Notes under the pieces: generated by a model
What the model was told of the DNA's origin: nothing
The model's input: the letters and a program-made list of their open reading frames with translations, nothing else
Database searches by the model: none
Translations under genes and position numbers: made by a program
Part shown: piece after piece, positions 1-7,815 of the stretch
Layout: each line of letters opens with the position of its first letter
Numbering within the stretch: the stretch's first letter is position 1
Assembly (NCBI GenBank): GCA_030151565.1
Contig: JASLDM010000108.1
Location: 1 to 8,179, forward strand
DNA: 8,179 bases
From: Flavobacterium sp.
GTDB lineage: Bacteria > Bacteroidota > Bacteroidia > Flavobacteriales > Flavobacteriaceae
Direction: 5' to 3'

Positions 1-333
1 GAAGGAACACTAAATAGCCTTCCTAATAGTGTAGTAGTTGCGCCAGAAAAAATAGATATAGGGTTTCAGATTATTGGTGAAAATATGCAGCCAGCTATCC
101 CGATGAATTCGTATTTATATTGTCAATCTGTTAAAAAAGAAGATCTAAAGCTTGGTCAAGTTTATGTGATTGTATCAAAGCAACGAGGGATATTTGTATC
201 TAGATTTAATGATTTAGATACTAGAGGCACGTATGTGTTTACAAATGACAAGGATAGTGTAGCTGATTATACTTTTAAGGAAGCAGAATTAGATGAAGTT
301 TTTTTAGTCAAGATGGTTTTTCAGTATATTTAG
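1..333 (+). CDS. C-terminal fragment of a LexA/S24-like transcriptional regulator (5' end outside window)
   Basis: The reading frame is open from base 1 to the TAG at 331-333, giving 110 residues, so the gene begins upstream of the window. The ATG at 85 lies inside the conserved core and is not the start. The fragment resembles the C-terminal S24 (LexA/CI-type) domain: IIGENMQPAIP (residues 24-34) aligns with the family motif around GDSMEPTI, followed by a beta-rich stretch (LGQVYVIVSKQRGIFVSRF, residues 51-69). In active S24 proteins the GDSM serine is the nucleophile and a lysine in a VKR motif is the general base. Here these positions read Asn28 and Ser67, so self-cleavage is probably lost. 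Such domains usually follow an N-terminal helix-turn-helix, which is not visible here, so DNA binding is inferred. A strong terminator follows, so it is not co-transcribed with the next operon. Confidence 0.6.
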   Translation, partial: EGTLNSLPNSVVVAPEKIDIGFQIIGENMQPAIPMNSYLYCQSVKKEDLKLGQVYVIVSKQRGIFVSRFNDLDTRGTYVFTNDKDSVADYTFKEAELDEVFLVKMVFQYI

Positions 334-393
334 GGGGGATATTAATTGATTAGATGTATTAAACGATATTTTAATTGAATTTTATAAATAAAC

Positions 394-432
394 AATCTGT
401 TTAGGTATTACTATCTAAACAGATTTTTTTTT
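394..432 (+). terminator. Rho-independent terminator after the S24-like regulator
   Basis: A perfect 11-bp inverted repeat (AATCTGTTTAG at 394-404 and CTAAACAGATT at 415-425) can extend by three more pairs (one of them G-T) to a TTAC loop. It runs directly into nine T residues (424-432). This is a classic intrinsic terminator 60 bp past the regulator stop codon, and it separates that gene from the phospholipase operon. Confidence 0.9.
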
Positions 433-489
433 ATAAAATATTTTAACATTTGTCTGTTTGATGAATGTTTTGTTATTTTTTACACGAAA

Positions 490-508
490 CGTTAACTATT
501 AGTTAAAG
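490..508. promoter_or_regulatory. Candidate operator: palindrome / 11-bp direct repeat upstream of the SusC-like gene
   Basis: TTAACTATTAGTTAA (492-506) is a perfect inverted repeat, TTAACT-ATT-AGTTAA, with an additional outer C490-G508 pair. The same bases also read as a direct repeat, GTTAAC at 491-496 and GTTAAA at 502-507, spaced exactly 11 bp. It lies about 85 bp before the SusC-like ATG in otherwise featureless AT-rich DNA. Spacing of 11 bp between direct half-sites is typical of OmpR/PhoB-type response regulators, whereas a palindrome suits a dimeric helix-turn-helix repressor. The sequence does not decide between them. In DNA this AT-rich, chance symmetry is possible. Confidence 0.35.
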
Positions 509-560
509 TAAAAGTATTGGTTGTTGTTGTTAATTTAAACTAAAATAAAATCTAAAAAAG

Positions 561-568
561 AACCTTTG
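561..568 (+). promoter_or_regulatory. Weak candidate Bacteroidetes -7 element for the operon
   Basis: AACCTTTG matches the Bacteroidetes -7 consensus TAnnTTTG at five of six defined positions and sits 23 bp before the SusC-like ATG. No TTG lies at the expected 17-23 bp upstream; the nearest TTG (527-529) is 31 bp away. The element is therefore only a suggestion. The rest of 433-591 holds the palindrome listed separately and a short GTT run (520-531), with no other clear signals. Confidence 0.25.
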
Positions 569-591
569 TTTCAAATAAATATAGTTTAATC

Positions 592-3500
592 ATGAGACAT
601 AAATTACTTTTTTGGAATACCGTATTTTTATTATGTATCAGTCTGACCTATGCGCAACAAAAGCGTAGTATTACAGGTGTGGTACAAGATGAAATGGGAT
701 TAGAATTACCTGGTGCTTCCGTTGTAGTAAAAGGGACAACAGCAGGAACAATAACAGATTTAAATGGGAGATTCACATTAGAAGTAGAAGACAAGGATTT
801 TATTGTAATTTCTTTTATTGGTTACAAAAACAGTGAAAAAGCAGTACAAAATAACCTCGACTTTACTTTTGTATTAGCACCAGAACAAGCTTCTTTAGAT
901 GAAGTAGTGATCACGGCTTTAGGAATTTCAAAAGCAGAGAAAAAAATTGGATATGCCACGCAAAATATAGATGTAAAAAAAGTACAAGAAGTGGTTTCAC
1001 CTAATATGGGAAGCTTGTTAAGTGGTCAAGTAGCCGGACTTAATGTTTCCAATCCACCAGGAATGTTACAAGCTCCTAAATTTTCTTTAAGAGGTAAAAC
1101 ACCCCTTATCGTGATTGATGGAATTCCTGTAACGACTGATTTTTATGATGTTTCACCAGAGGATATTGCGAATATTAACGTATTGAAAGGCACAAGTGCT
1201 TCTGTACTTTATGGGTCATTGGGGCGTAATGGAGCCATTATGATTACAACTAAAAACGCTAAAAATGAAGGAGTAACGGTTGAAGTATCGCAAAATACAA
1301 TGATTAGTGCGGGGTATACTTTATTTCCTAAAACACAAAATGAATATGGAAGTGGGTCAAATGGAAAATATGAGTTCTGGGACGGAAAAGATGGAGGAAT
1401 CAGTGATGGAGATATGATTTGGGGACCTAAATTTGAGCCAGGGGTAAATATTGCACAATGGAATAGTCCAATCCGTGACAAACAGACAGGAAGTGTAATT
1501 CCTTGGTATGGAAATGTAGAAGGGACGCAGTATGATGATAAATCGCGTTATGAAAGAGTACCTATCGCTTGGGAGTATCATAATAATTTGAAAGATTTTA
1601 TGGAAACAGGGATAATTTCTCGCACAAATTTTTCAGTTTCAAACAAATCTGCAAAAGGTTCCTACCGTTTAGGAGGAGATTTTTCTTACAATAAAGATAG
1701 AGTGCCCAATACTAGTATGACTAGAGGAAGTTTAAACTTCAAATCAACAACGAATCTTACTGATAAATTAACGTTGGACTCTAAAATATCTTATAGTAGA
1801 ATACACGCACCTAATGTACCTAATTACGATTACAATCCAAGCGGGCATATGTATACTATTTTAATTTGGATGGGAGATGATGTAGACGGGCGTGATTTGA
1901 AAAAAAACTTATGGATACCAGGAATGGAGGGGTATAAACAAGCCAGTTATAATTATGCTTGGTATAATAACCCTTGGTTTGGATCAGAATACTTTAAACG
2001 CATTTGGAATAAAGAGGTAACAAATGCACAGTTGAGCTTGAGTTATGAAGCATCAGAAGATTTAGTGCTGCAAGGTAGGGTTTCGATGATTTCTACGAAT
2101 AACAACATAGAGTTACAGAGTCCCAAATCATATTTTAATTATAGTGCATCTAGAGAAGGAGGATTTAGTTTAGATAAAAATGATCGCTTGGAAATTGATT
2201 ATGATTTCTTAGCAATGTACAGCAAGAGTATTACGGATAATTTTTCCATTAATGTAAATGCAGGAGCTGCATCTCGTTACTACAGTTTTAACAGTTCTTT
2301 TGCTGCAACAGATGGATTAATTGTACCTGATGTACACAATCTAGGAAATTCAAAAGGACCTGTTACAGCGACGAATTACCTAGAGAAAAAAGCAGTAAAT
2401 AGTGTGTATGGAACCATAGAATTTGATTTATACAATGCTTTTTTCTTGAGTTTTGCAGGACGTAATGACTGGTCTTCAGCGTTGGCAAAAAGTCAACGTT
2501 CTTACTTTTATCCTTCTACTTCATTAAGTGTTGTTGTCTCTAATTTAGTAGAAATGCCAAAACAAATCGATTATTTGAAACTGTATACTTCTTGGGCAAA
2601 TGTTTCGAGTGATTTAACTCCATATCAATTACAATCTACGTATTCTCCTGTAAATCCATCTTTCAATGGCAACCAAATGGTAGAATATCCTAATGCAGTT
2701 TTGAATCCTTATTTACTTCCTGAGAAATCAAAAACGTATGAGGTTGGTTTATCAAGTGCATTCTACAAGAAGCGCTTAAATTTAGATGTAACATATTATC
2801 GTGTCTTAGATTCGAACTTTATTATTGATTATCCTGTTTCAGAATCTTCTGGATTCAACAACATGAAGGTAAATGGAAATGAATATACAACAAATGGTTG
2901 GGAAATTTCCTTGACAGGTGCAGTAATTAAAAGTGATGAATTACAGTGGAATTCATCGATAAACTGGAGCGCAAGGACAAGGCGCTTGACGAAAATTCAC
3001 GAAGATGCTGAGCGATTTGGCGACTTGCGTTTGAATGACCGTGTAGATTCTTATTATGGTATAGATTGGATGAAATCACCGGATGGAAAAGTCATCTTAG
3101 ACGAAAAAACAGGTATGCCTACAGCAAGTAAACAAGCTGTATATTTAGGGCATAAAGATCCAAAATGGACGCTAGGATGGAACAATAGTTTCAAGTATAA
3201 AAATTGGGGATTGAATATTGGAATTGATGGAATTTGGGGCGGTGTAATGCGTTCAGAAGTAGTAGAAAAAATGTGGTGGGGAGGAAAACATCCTGAATCT
3301 GTTCGATATAGAGATGAAGAGTATTCAACAGGAAATCAAGTGTTTGTGCCTAGTGGTGTTAACCTAGTTTCGGGAGAATTAGTAACGGATGTACAGGGAA
3401 ATGTGATCTCAGATACTCGTGTGTTTAAAGAGCATACTGGAGCAGTAAATTGGCAAAGTTGGGCGCAAAACTATCCTTATCGCGCTAGAGTTACGGAAAA

Positions 3501-3759
3501 AGAAAGCAAATTATTTGCGAACGTATTTGATCGAACATATTTCAAATTGAGAACCTTGAGTTTGTCTTATGATTTTACCCCTATGATGAAAGCAACTAAA
3601 ATCGCTCAATTATCGGCTTCTTTAACGGGATACAATTTATTGATGTGGAAAAAATCAAAAGGATTGTACTCCGACCCAGATTACGATACAGCAAATGCGA
3701 ATGATATCCAAGATCCTTCAACGCGTTGGATTGGACTAGGATTAACTGCAAAATTCTAA
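592..3759 (+). CDS. SusC/RagA-family TonB-dependent outer-membrane transporter
   Basis: This 1055-residue protein has the normal SusC length and architecture. The start is the ATG at 592, which places a Sec signal peptide at once (hydrophobic residues 5-19, likely cleavage after TYA at 21). A carboxypeptidase-D regulatory-like beta domain follows at about 26-96 (ITGVVQDEMG, LPGASVVVKGT, GRFTL, ISFIGY). Next come a TonB-box-like segment LDEVVITALG (102-111) and the plug at about 115-225, with LSGQVAGLNV, FSLRG, PLIVIDGIPV and RNGAIMITTK. The remaining ~830 residues are aromatic-rich alternating strands ending in a terminal Phe, as expected of an outer-membrane barrel. There is no N-terminal STN signalling domain, so regulation through an anti-sigma partner is unlikely. 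It is the first gene of the operon and pairs with the SusD-like lipoprotein 11 bp downstream. SusC proteins import bulky ligands using TonB energy. The phospholipase gene suggests a phospholipid-derived or other organophosphate ligand rather than a glycan, which is inference. Confidence 0.93.
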   Translation: MRHKLLFWNTVFLLCISLTYAQQKRSITGVVQDEMGLELPGASVVVKGTTAGTITDLNGRFTLEVEDKDFIVISFIGYKNSEKAVQNNLDFTFVLAPEQASLDEVVITALGISKAEKKIGYATQNIDVKKVQEVVSPNMGSLLSGQVAGLNVSNPPGMLQAPKFSLRGKTPLIVIDGIPVTTDFYDVSPEDIANINVLKGTSASVLYGSLGRNGAIMITTKNAKNEGVTVEVSQNTMISAGYTLFPKTQNEYGSGSNGKYEFWDGKDGGISDGDMIWGPKFEPGVNIAQWNSPIRDKQTGSVIPWYGNVEGTQYDDKSRYERVPIAWEYHNNLKDFMETGIISRTNFSVSNKSAKGSYRLGGDFSYNKDRVPNTSMTRGSLNFKSTTNLTDKLTLDSKISYSRIHAPNVPNYDYNPSGHMYTILIWMGDDVDGRDLKKNLWIPGMEGYKQASYNYAWYNNPWFGSEYFKRIWNKEVTNAQLSLSYEASEDLVLQGRVSMISTNNNIELQSPKSYFNYSASREGGFSLDKNDRLEIDYDFLAMYSKSITDNFSINVNAGAASRYYSFNSSFAATDGLIVPDVHNLGNSKGPVTATNYLEKKAVNSVYGTIEFDLYNAFFLSFAGRNDWSSALAKSQRSYFYPSTSLSVVVSNLVEMPKQIDYLKLYTSWANVSSDLTPYQLQSTYSPVNPSFNGNQMVEYPNAVLNPYLLPEKSKTYEVGLSSAFYKKRLNLDVTYYRVLDSNFIIDYPVSESSGFNNMKVNGNEYTTNGWEISLTGAVIKSDELQWNSSINWSARTRRLTKIHEDAERFGDLRLNDRVDSYYGIDWMKSPDGKVILDEKTGMPTASKQAVYLGHKDPKWTLGWNNSFKYKNWGLNIGIDGIWGGVMRSEVVEKMWWGGKHPESVRYRDEEYSTGNQVFVPSGVNLVSGELVTDVQGNVISDTRVFKEHTGAVNWQSWAQNYPYRARVTEKESKLFANVFDRTYFKLRTLSLSYDFTPMMKATKIAQLSASLTGYNLLMWKKSKGLYSDPDYDTANANDIQDPSTRWIGLGLTAKF

Positions 3760-3770
3760 TACTGATAATT

Positions 3771-5243
3771 ATGAAAAAATATTTAAAAACACTATACGCA
3801 ATTACTTTGGCATTAACCGTAGTGGGATGTCACGATTTAGACCAGTTGAATGAAGATCCAAACAAAATCAAAGAGGCAGATCCTTATCTATTACTAACAA
3901 AAGTTGAAAAGACAGCTTTTTCACTACGAAATATTGATAAAGAGTATGCTTCTCGTATGATTATACAAACGGATGGTGAAAGCACCTATCAGTATTTGAA
4001 ATGGGGAAGTAAAGGATTTGATCGCTATAAAGATTTGATGCAAACCCAAAAAATGATGGACGAGGCTACTCGTACAGGAAAGACAGAATACCTTGCAATT
4101 GGACATTTTTTGAAAGCCTACTTCTTTTATGAATTAACAATGACGTTTGGCGACATTCCTTTTTCAGAAGCTTTACAAGGAGAAGAAACAATTCAATTTC
4201 CGAAATACGATACACAAGAAGCTGTATTTGTAGGAATTTTAGAGGAATTAGAACAAGCTTCAAAAACATTGAAAAAAGAAGGTTCAATTCAAGGAGATAT
4301 CATTTATAATGGGAATTTAAATCGCTGGGAAAAATTGATTGAATCCTATAAGTTAAAAGTCTTGTTGACTTTGTCTAAAAAGCAAAAAGTAGGCGGAATT
4401 GATGTGGCTCAACGCTTTAATGAAATCTATCAAAAAGGAATCTTGATGATGGATAATGCAGATAATGGGCAGCTTACTTTCTTTGATCAAGCAGGAAGCC
4501 GTTATCCTCAATTCAATTCAAGTTCATACGGATCAAGTATGTATATGTCAAGTACTTTTATTGATTTGTTGAAAGAATTGAAAGACCCGAGATTATTTGC
4601 ATTTGCTCAACGTACCGCTTCAGCTTTGGAGCAAGGATTGGCTGAAGATAATTTCGATGGATACAATGGAGGAGACCCTACGGTACCTTATGCTGAAAAT
4701 GAAAAATTAGTACAAAGTAAAAATATCTCTAAAGTAAAAAGTAGATACTATCAAGATCCAACTAATGAAACCAATGTAATTTTGAGCTATGCCGAGTTAC
4801 AATTCATTTTAGCGGAAGCATCGGCTAGAGGGTGGATTGCAGGAAATGCAGCAGATTTTTACACGAAGGGAATCAAAGGGAATTTTGAGTATTATGCGCA
4901 ATATGCTAAGGGTTTAGGCAACTATTTCACAACAGAAAAGTATGAGGAATATGTGCAACAGCCTAAGATAAGCTACCAAGGTGGGGATTTACAAACCCAA
5001 TTGAAACAAATCTTGACGCAAAAATATTTGATTATGTTTCATCAAGCGGGAATGAGTATTTATTTTGATTATTTGCGTACAGGATTTCCTGCTTTGAAAC
5101 TACAACAAGGCGTTACTGCTCCAACAAGATGGCAATACCCAAGCTCAGAGTACAACCGAAATCAAGAGCATTTACAAGAAGCGTTAGATCGTCAGTTTAG
5201 CGGTTCAGATAATATTAGAGGAATTAGTTGGTGGTTAAAATAA
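3771..5243 (+). CDS. SusD/RagB-family (SusD-like_2 type) outer-membrane lipoprotein
   Basis: This 490-residue protein begins at the ATG at 3771, which puts MKKYLKTLYAITLALTVVGC directly at the N-terminus. That is a lipoprotein signal peptide with the lipidated Cys at residue 20. An in-frame TTG at 3726 would overlap the upstream gene and bury the signal, so it is rejected. Family hallmarks are LNEDPNK just after the Cys (26-32), the helical FLKAYFFYELTMTFGDIP segment (113-130) and the IYNGNLNRWEKLIESYKLK segment (178-196), followed by a helical TPR-like body. SusD proteins form a lid on the SusC barrel at the cell surface and capture ligand. The 11-bp gap to the transporter and 5-bp gap to the phospholipase indicate one transcript. 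The ligand cannot be read from the sequence; the linked enzyme points to a phosphodiester-containing compound. Confidence 0.92.
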   Translation: MKKYLKTLYAITLALTVVGCHDLDQLNEDPNKIKEADPYLLLTKVEKTAFSLRNIDKEYASRMIIQTDGESTYQYLKWGSKGFDRYKDLMQTQKMMDEATRTGKTEYLAIGHFLKAYFFYELTMTFGDIPFSEALQGEETIQFPKYDTQEAVFVGILEELEQASKTLKKEGSIQGDIIYNGNLNRWEKLIESYKLKVLLTLSKKQKVGGIDVAQRFNEIYQKGILMMDNADNGQLTFFDQAGSRYPQFNSSSYGSSMYMSSTFIDLLKELKDPRLFAFAQRTASALEQGLAEDNFDGYNGGDPTVPYAENEKLVQSKNISKVKSRYYQDPTNETNVILSYAELQFILAEASARGWIAGNAADFYTKGIKGNFEYYAQYAKGLGNYFTTEKYEEYVQQPKISYQGGDLQTQLKQILTQKYLIMFHQAGMSIYFDYLRTGFPALKLQQGVTAPTRWQYPSSEYNRNQEHLQEALDRQFSGSDNIRGISWWLK

Positions 5244-5248
5244 GAGAG

Positions 5249-7723
5249 ATGAGTACAACTAGAAGAGATTTTATTAAAACGTCATCCCTTTTTATGGGAG
5301 GGATGACGGTTCTAAATGCAATGCCATCGTCAATTCAACGCGCATTGAGTATTGAAGCAGATCCTGGAACGACTTTTCTCGATGCAGAACACGTGGTGTT
5401 CTTGATGCAAGAAAATCGCTCTTTTGATCATTGTTATGGAACGCTGAGCGGTGTTCGTGGGTTTAATGATCCTCGTGTAATTCGACAGCCCAATCAGTTG
5501 CCTGTTTGGTTTCAAACAGACCAAAATAAAACGATATATGGTCCTTTTCGATTGGATATTGAAAATACGAAAATCACCTGGATGGGGAGTTTACCGCATA
5601 GCTGGAAAGATATGGTCGAAGCGAGAAATGACGGTAAAATGGACCAATGGTTGATTGCGAAAAAGCCAGGAAATAAAGAATATGCGCACATGCCTTTAAC
5701 TATGGGATATTTTACGCGAGAAGATATTCCATTTTATTATGCTTTTGCGGATGCTTTTACAGTTTGTGATCAGCACTTTTGTTCTTCCCTAACGGGAACA
5801 AGCGCCAATCGATCGTATTTTTGGGCAGGAGTAATTCGCGAAAATCCACGTGATCCCAATTCTGTTGCTCACGTCAACAACGGGCAAATCAACTACAAAG
5901 ATGTGAGTTGGAAAACCTATCCCGAGCGATTGGAAGAAAATAATATCTCTTGGAAGGTGTACCAAAATGAGTTGAGTATACCTGTTGGGTTTACCGATAT
6001 AGAAGAATCGTGGTTAGCTAATTTTACGGATAATAACTTAGAGTTTTACAAGCAGTATAATGTTCGTTTTCACAAGGCGCATATTCAATTCAAAGCATTA
6101 GAATTGAAACGCTTAATACAACAGATAACGGATGGTATGCTAGCTGGAGAAGCGTTGCAAAAAGCTGAAACAGAACGCCTGGATTTAGAAAAATACCTAT
6201 TAGAATATGGTGAAGCTGCATTTGCTCAATTATCGGATTTTGAACAGCAAATTCACAAAAAAGCTTTTACAACCAATACGGCTGATCCTGATTATCACCA
6301 AATAGAAGAAATGGAATACCAAGAGAATGGAGAAACCAAAAAGGTTGCTGTTCCAAAAGGAGATATCTTGTATCAATTTAGAAAAGATGTTGTGGAAGAT
6401 CAATTGCCTATGGTGAGTTGGTTAGTTGCTCCTTGTAATTTCTCAGACCATCCTGGTGCTCCGTGGTTTGGCGCATGGTATGTATCAGAAGTATTAGATA
6501 TTCTAACGAGAAATCCAAAGGTATGGAAAAAGACGATCTTTATTCTAACGTACGATGAAAATGATGGCTATTTTGATCACGTAGCACCGTTTGTTCCTCC
6601 ATTGAGTACAGCTGAAAAACAAGGTAAAGTTTCAAATCAAATGGACACACAAGATGAATGGGTAACGCTTGCACAAGATAAAGCACGAGATGCTAGAAGC
6701 AATTTGGAGAGCCCTATTGGTTTAGGGTATCGTGTACCTATGGTCATTGCTTCACCTTGGACAAAGGGAGGATGGGTGAATTCAGAGGTATGTGATTTAA
6801 CGTCAACCTTACAGTTTTTGGAGTATTTCATTGAGAAGAAAACAGGGAAAAAAGTAATTGAAGAGAATATTTCAGCGTGGAGAAGAGGAACATGTAGTAA
6901 TATGACATCCGTTTTTCAACCCGCTAATGACTTGAAGAGATTAGATTTAGATTTTGTCGATCGAAACAAATATGTAGAACGTATCTTAAATGCTCGAGAT
7001 AAAAATTTACCACAAGGATTTAATAGGTATACCTTGCAAGAATTGCAACAACAAAAAGTGTGGAATAATTTTCAGCAATTTCCTAAACAAGAGCGTGGCG
7101 TAAAAAAAGCTTGTGGATTACCTTATAATTTAAATACGAATGTTTCTGTAGAAAATAATCAACTTGAAATAGACATGTTTATAGAGGCTAATAGTTTGAA
7201 GAATAAAGAATATTTAGCTCCATTTCAGGTTTATTCACTTCAGAAATATCAAAATAAAAGCGGTCTGAATTGGTCTTTTGGTGTTAATGAAACGGATCCG
7301 ATAAAATACAGATGGAATGTTAATGAGTTTAAAGATGAACATTATCATCTAGATGTTCACAGTTTTAATGGGTTTTATAGATCCTTTAAGGGAGTTAAAA
7401 CAGATCCTCGTATAGCTTTGATTTTTAAAACTCTATTAGATCAAGAAATACAAATTGTAATTAAGAATATTGAGGATTTTGATATCACTTTTTATATCCA
7501 AGACGTTATCTATACCAAAATTAGTAAGAAAATTACCGTAAAGGCAAAATCAGAAGAGAGCCTCCAACTAGATTACAAGAAGTTTGGTGGTTGGTATGAT
7601 GTGATTATTTCTATTCTAGATAATGTTGATTTTGAGTATCATTATGCAGGACATATTGAGGATGGAAAATCTAGTATAACTGATCCTTATATGGCAAGTT
7701 TTTCAAAATTAAACGACTTTTAG
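5249..7723 (+). CDS. plc: Tat-exported phosphocholine-type phospholipase C
   Basis: This 824-residue enzyme is predicted to hydrolyse phosphatidylcholine (and perhaps sphingomyelin) to diacylglycerol or ceramide plus phosphocholine. The ATG at 5249 is chosen because it places a twin-arginine motif, RRDFIK, at residues 5-10 before a hydrophobic stretch. An in-frame TTG at 5228 lies inside the SusD-like gene. The phosphoesterase domain (about 45-530) shows MQENRSFDH (53-61; Glu55 and Asn56 are the expected metal ligands), GSLPHSW (113-119), CDQHFCSSLTGT (173-184; the nucleophilic Thr is expected here), DHPGAPW (400-406) and TYDENDGYFDHV (434-445). A charged helical insertion spans about 270-370. 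Two C-terminal DUF756-type beta repeats follow, at about 621-714 (ending LDVHSFNGFYRSFKG) and 719-812 (ending GGWYDV, YAGHIEDGKSSITDP). Both are typical of the PlcH/PlcN family. It starts 5 bp after the SusD-like stop codon. There is no type IX sorting domain or lipobox, so a periplasmic location is likely. The last ~600 bp are markedly more AT-rich than the catalytic part. Headgroup preference remains inferred. Confidence 0.92.
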   Translation: MSTTRRDFIKTSSLFMGGMTVLNAMPSSIQRALSIEADPGTTFLDAEHVVFLMQENRSFDHCYGTLSGVRGFNDPRVIRQPNQLPVWFQTDQNKTIYGPFRLDIENTKITWMGSLPHSWKDMVEARNDGKMDQWLIAKKPGNKEYAHMPLTMGYFTREDIPFYYAFADAFTVCDQHFCSSLTGTSANRSYFWAGVIRENPRDPNSVAHVNNGQINYKDVSWKTYPERLEENNISWKVYQNELSIPVGFTDIEESWLANFTDNNLEFYKQYNVRFHKAHIQFKALELKRLIQQITDGMLAGEALQKAETERLDLEKYLLEYGEAAFAQLSDFEQQIHKKAFTTNTADPDYHQIEEMEYQENGETKKVAVPKGDILYQFRKDVVEDQLPMVSWLVAPCNFSDHPGAPWFGAWYVSEVLDILTRNPKVWKKTIFILTYDENDGYFDHVAPFVPPLSTAEKQGKVSNQMDTQDEWVTLAQDKARDARSNLESPIGLGYRVPMVIASPWTKGGWVNSEVCDLTSTLQFLEYFIEKKTGKKVIEENISAWRRGTCSNMTSVFQPANDLKRLDLDFVDRNKYVERILNARDKNLPQGFNRYTLQELQQQKVWNNFQQFPKQERGVKKACGLPYNLNTNVSVENNQLEIDMFIEANSLKNKEYLAPFQVYSLQKYQNKSGLNWSFGVNETDPIKYRWNVNEFKDEHYHLDVHSFNGFYRSFKGVKTDPRIALIFKTLLDQEIQIVIKNIEDFDITFYIQDVIYTKISKKITVKAKSEESLQLDYKKFGGWYDVIISILDNVDFEYHYAGHIEDGKSSITDPYMASFSKLNDF

Positions 7724-7775
7724 TAGTGATTTTAGCTGAAGTAGCTATGTTTTTATAAATTGCTTTAAATCAAAT

Positions 7776-7810
7776 AAAAAAAGCTCGATTCAAACGAATC
7801 GAGCTTTTTT
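7776..7810. terminator. Bidirectional intrinsic terminator between the phospholipase gene and dcp
   Basis: GCTCGATTC (7783-7791) and GAATCGAGC (7796-7804) form a perfect 9-bp stem with an AAAC loop. The stem is flanked by an A-run on the left (7776-7782) and a T-run on the right (7805-7810), so it can act on both strands. It lies 53 bp after the phospholipase stop codon and 6 bp beyond the dcp stop codon, the usual arrangement for convergent genes sharing one terminator. Confidence 0.92.
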
Positions 7811-7815
7811 ATTAA

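Noticed and set aside
520..531. GTT x4 simple repeat upstream of the operon, considered as a phase-variation tract
   Set aside because: Four trinucleotide units are too few for likely slippage, and the surrounding DNA is generally T/A-rich.
1209..1581. Two overlapping reverse-strand open frames (74 and 90 codons) inside the SusC-like gene
   Set aside because: They lie opposite a strongly supported coding frame, resemble no recognisable family and have low-complexity, implausible protein composition.
3726..3770. Upstream TTG start for the SusD-like gene, overlapping the SusC-like gene
   Set aside because: It would add 15 residues before a textbook lipoprotein signal peptide; the ATG at 3771 fits the signal and the intergenic spacing.
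3924..4287. Reverse-strand open frames inside the SusD-like gene
   Set aside because: They are antisense to conserved SusD motifs, have no start signals and no recognisable domains.
5228..5248. Upstream TTG start for the phospholipase gene, overlapping the SusD-like gene
   Set aside because: The ATG at 5249 places the twin-arginine motif at residues 5-6, the usual position, and needs no overlap.
5330..6831. Two 64-codon reverse-strand open frames (5330-5524 and 6637-6831) inside the phospholipase gene
   Set aside because: They are antisense to catalytic-domain coding sequence and show no family resemblance.
7733..7754. Small hairpin TAGCT-GAAGT-AGCTA followed by TGTTTTT after the phospholipase stop codon
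   Set aside because: The 5-bp AT-rich stem is weak, and a much stronger bidirectional terminator lies just downstream at 7776-7810.
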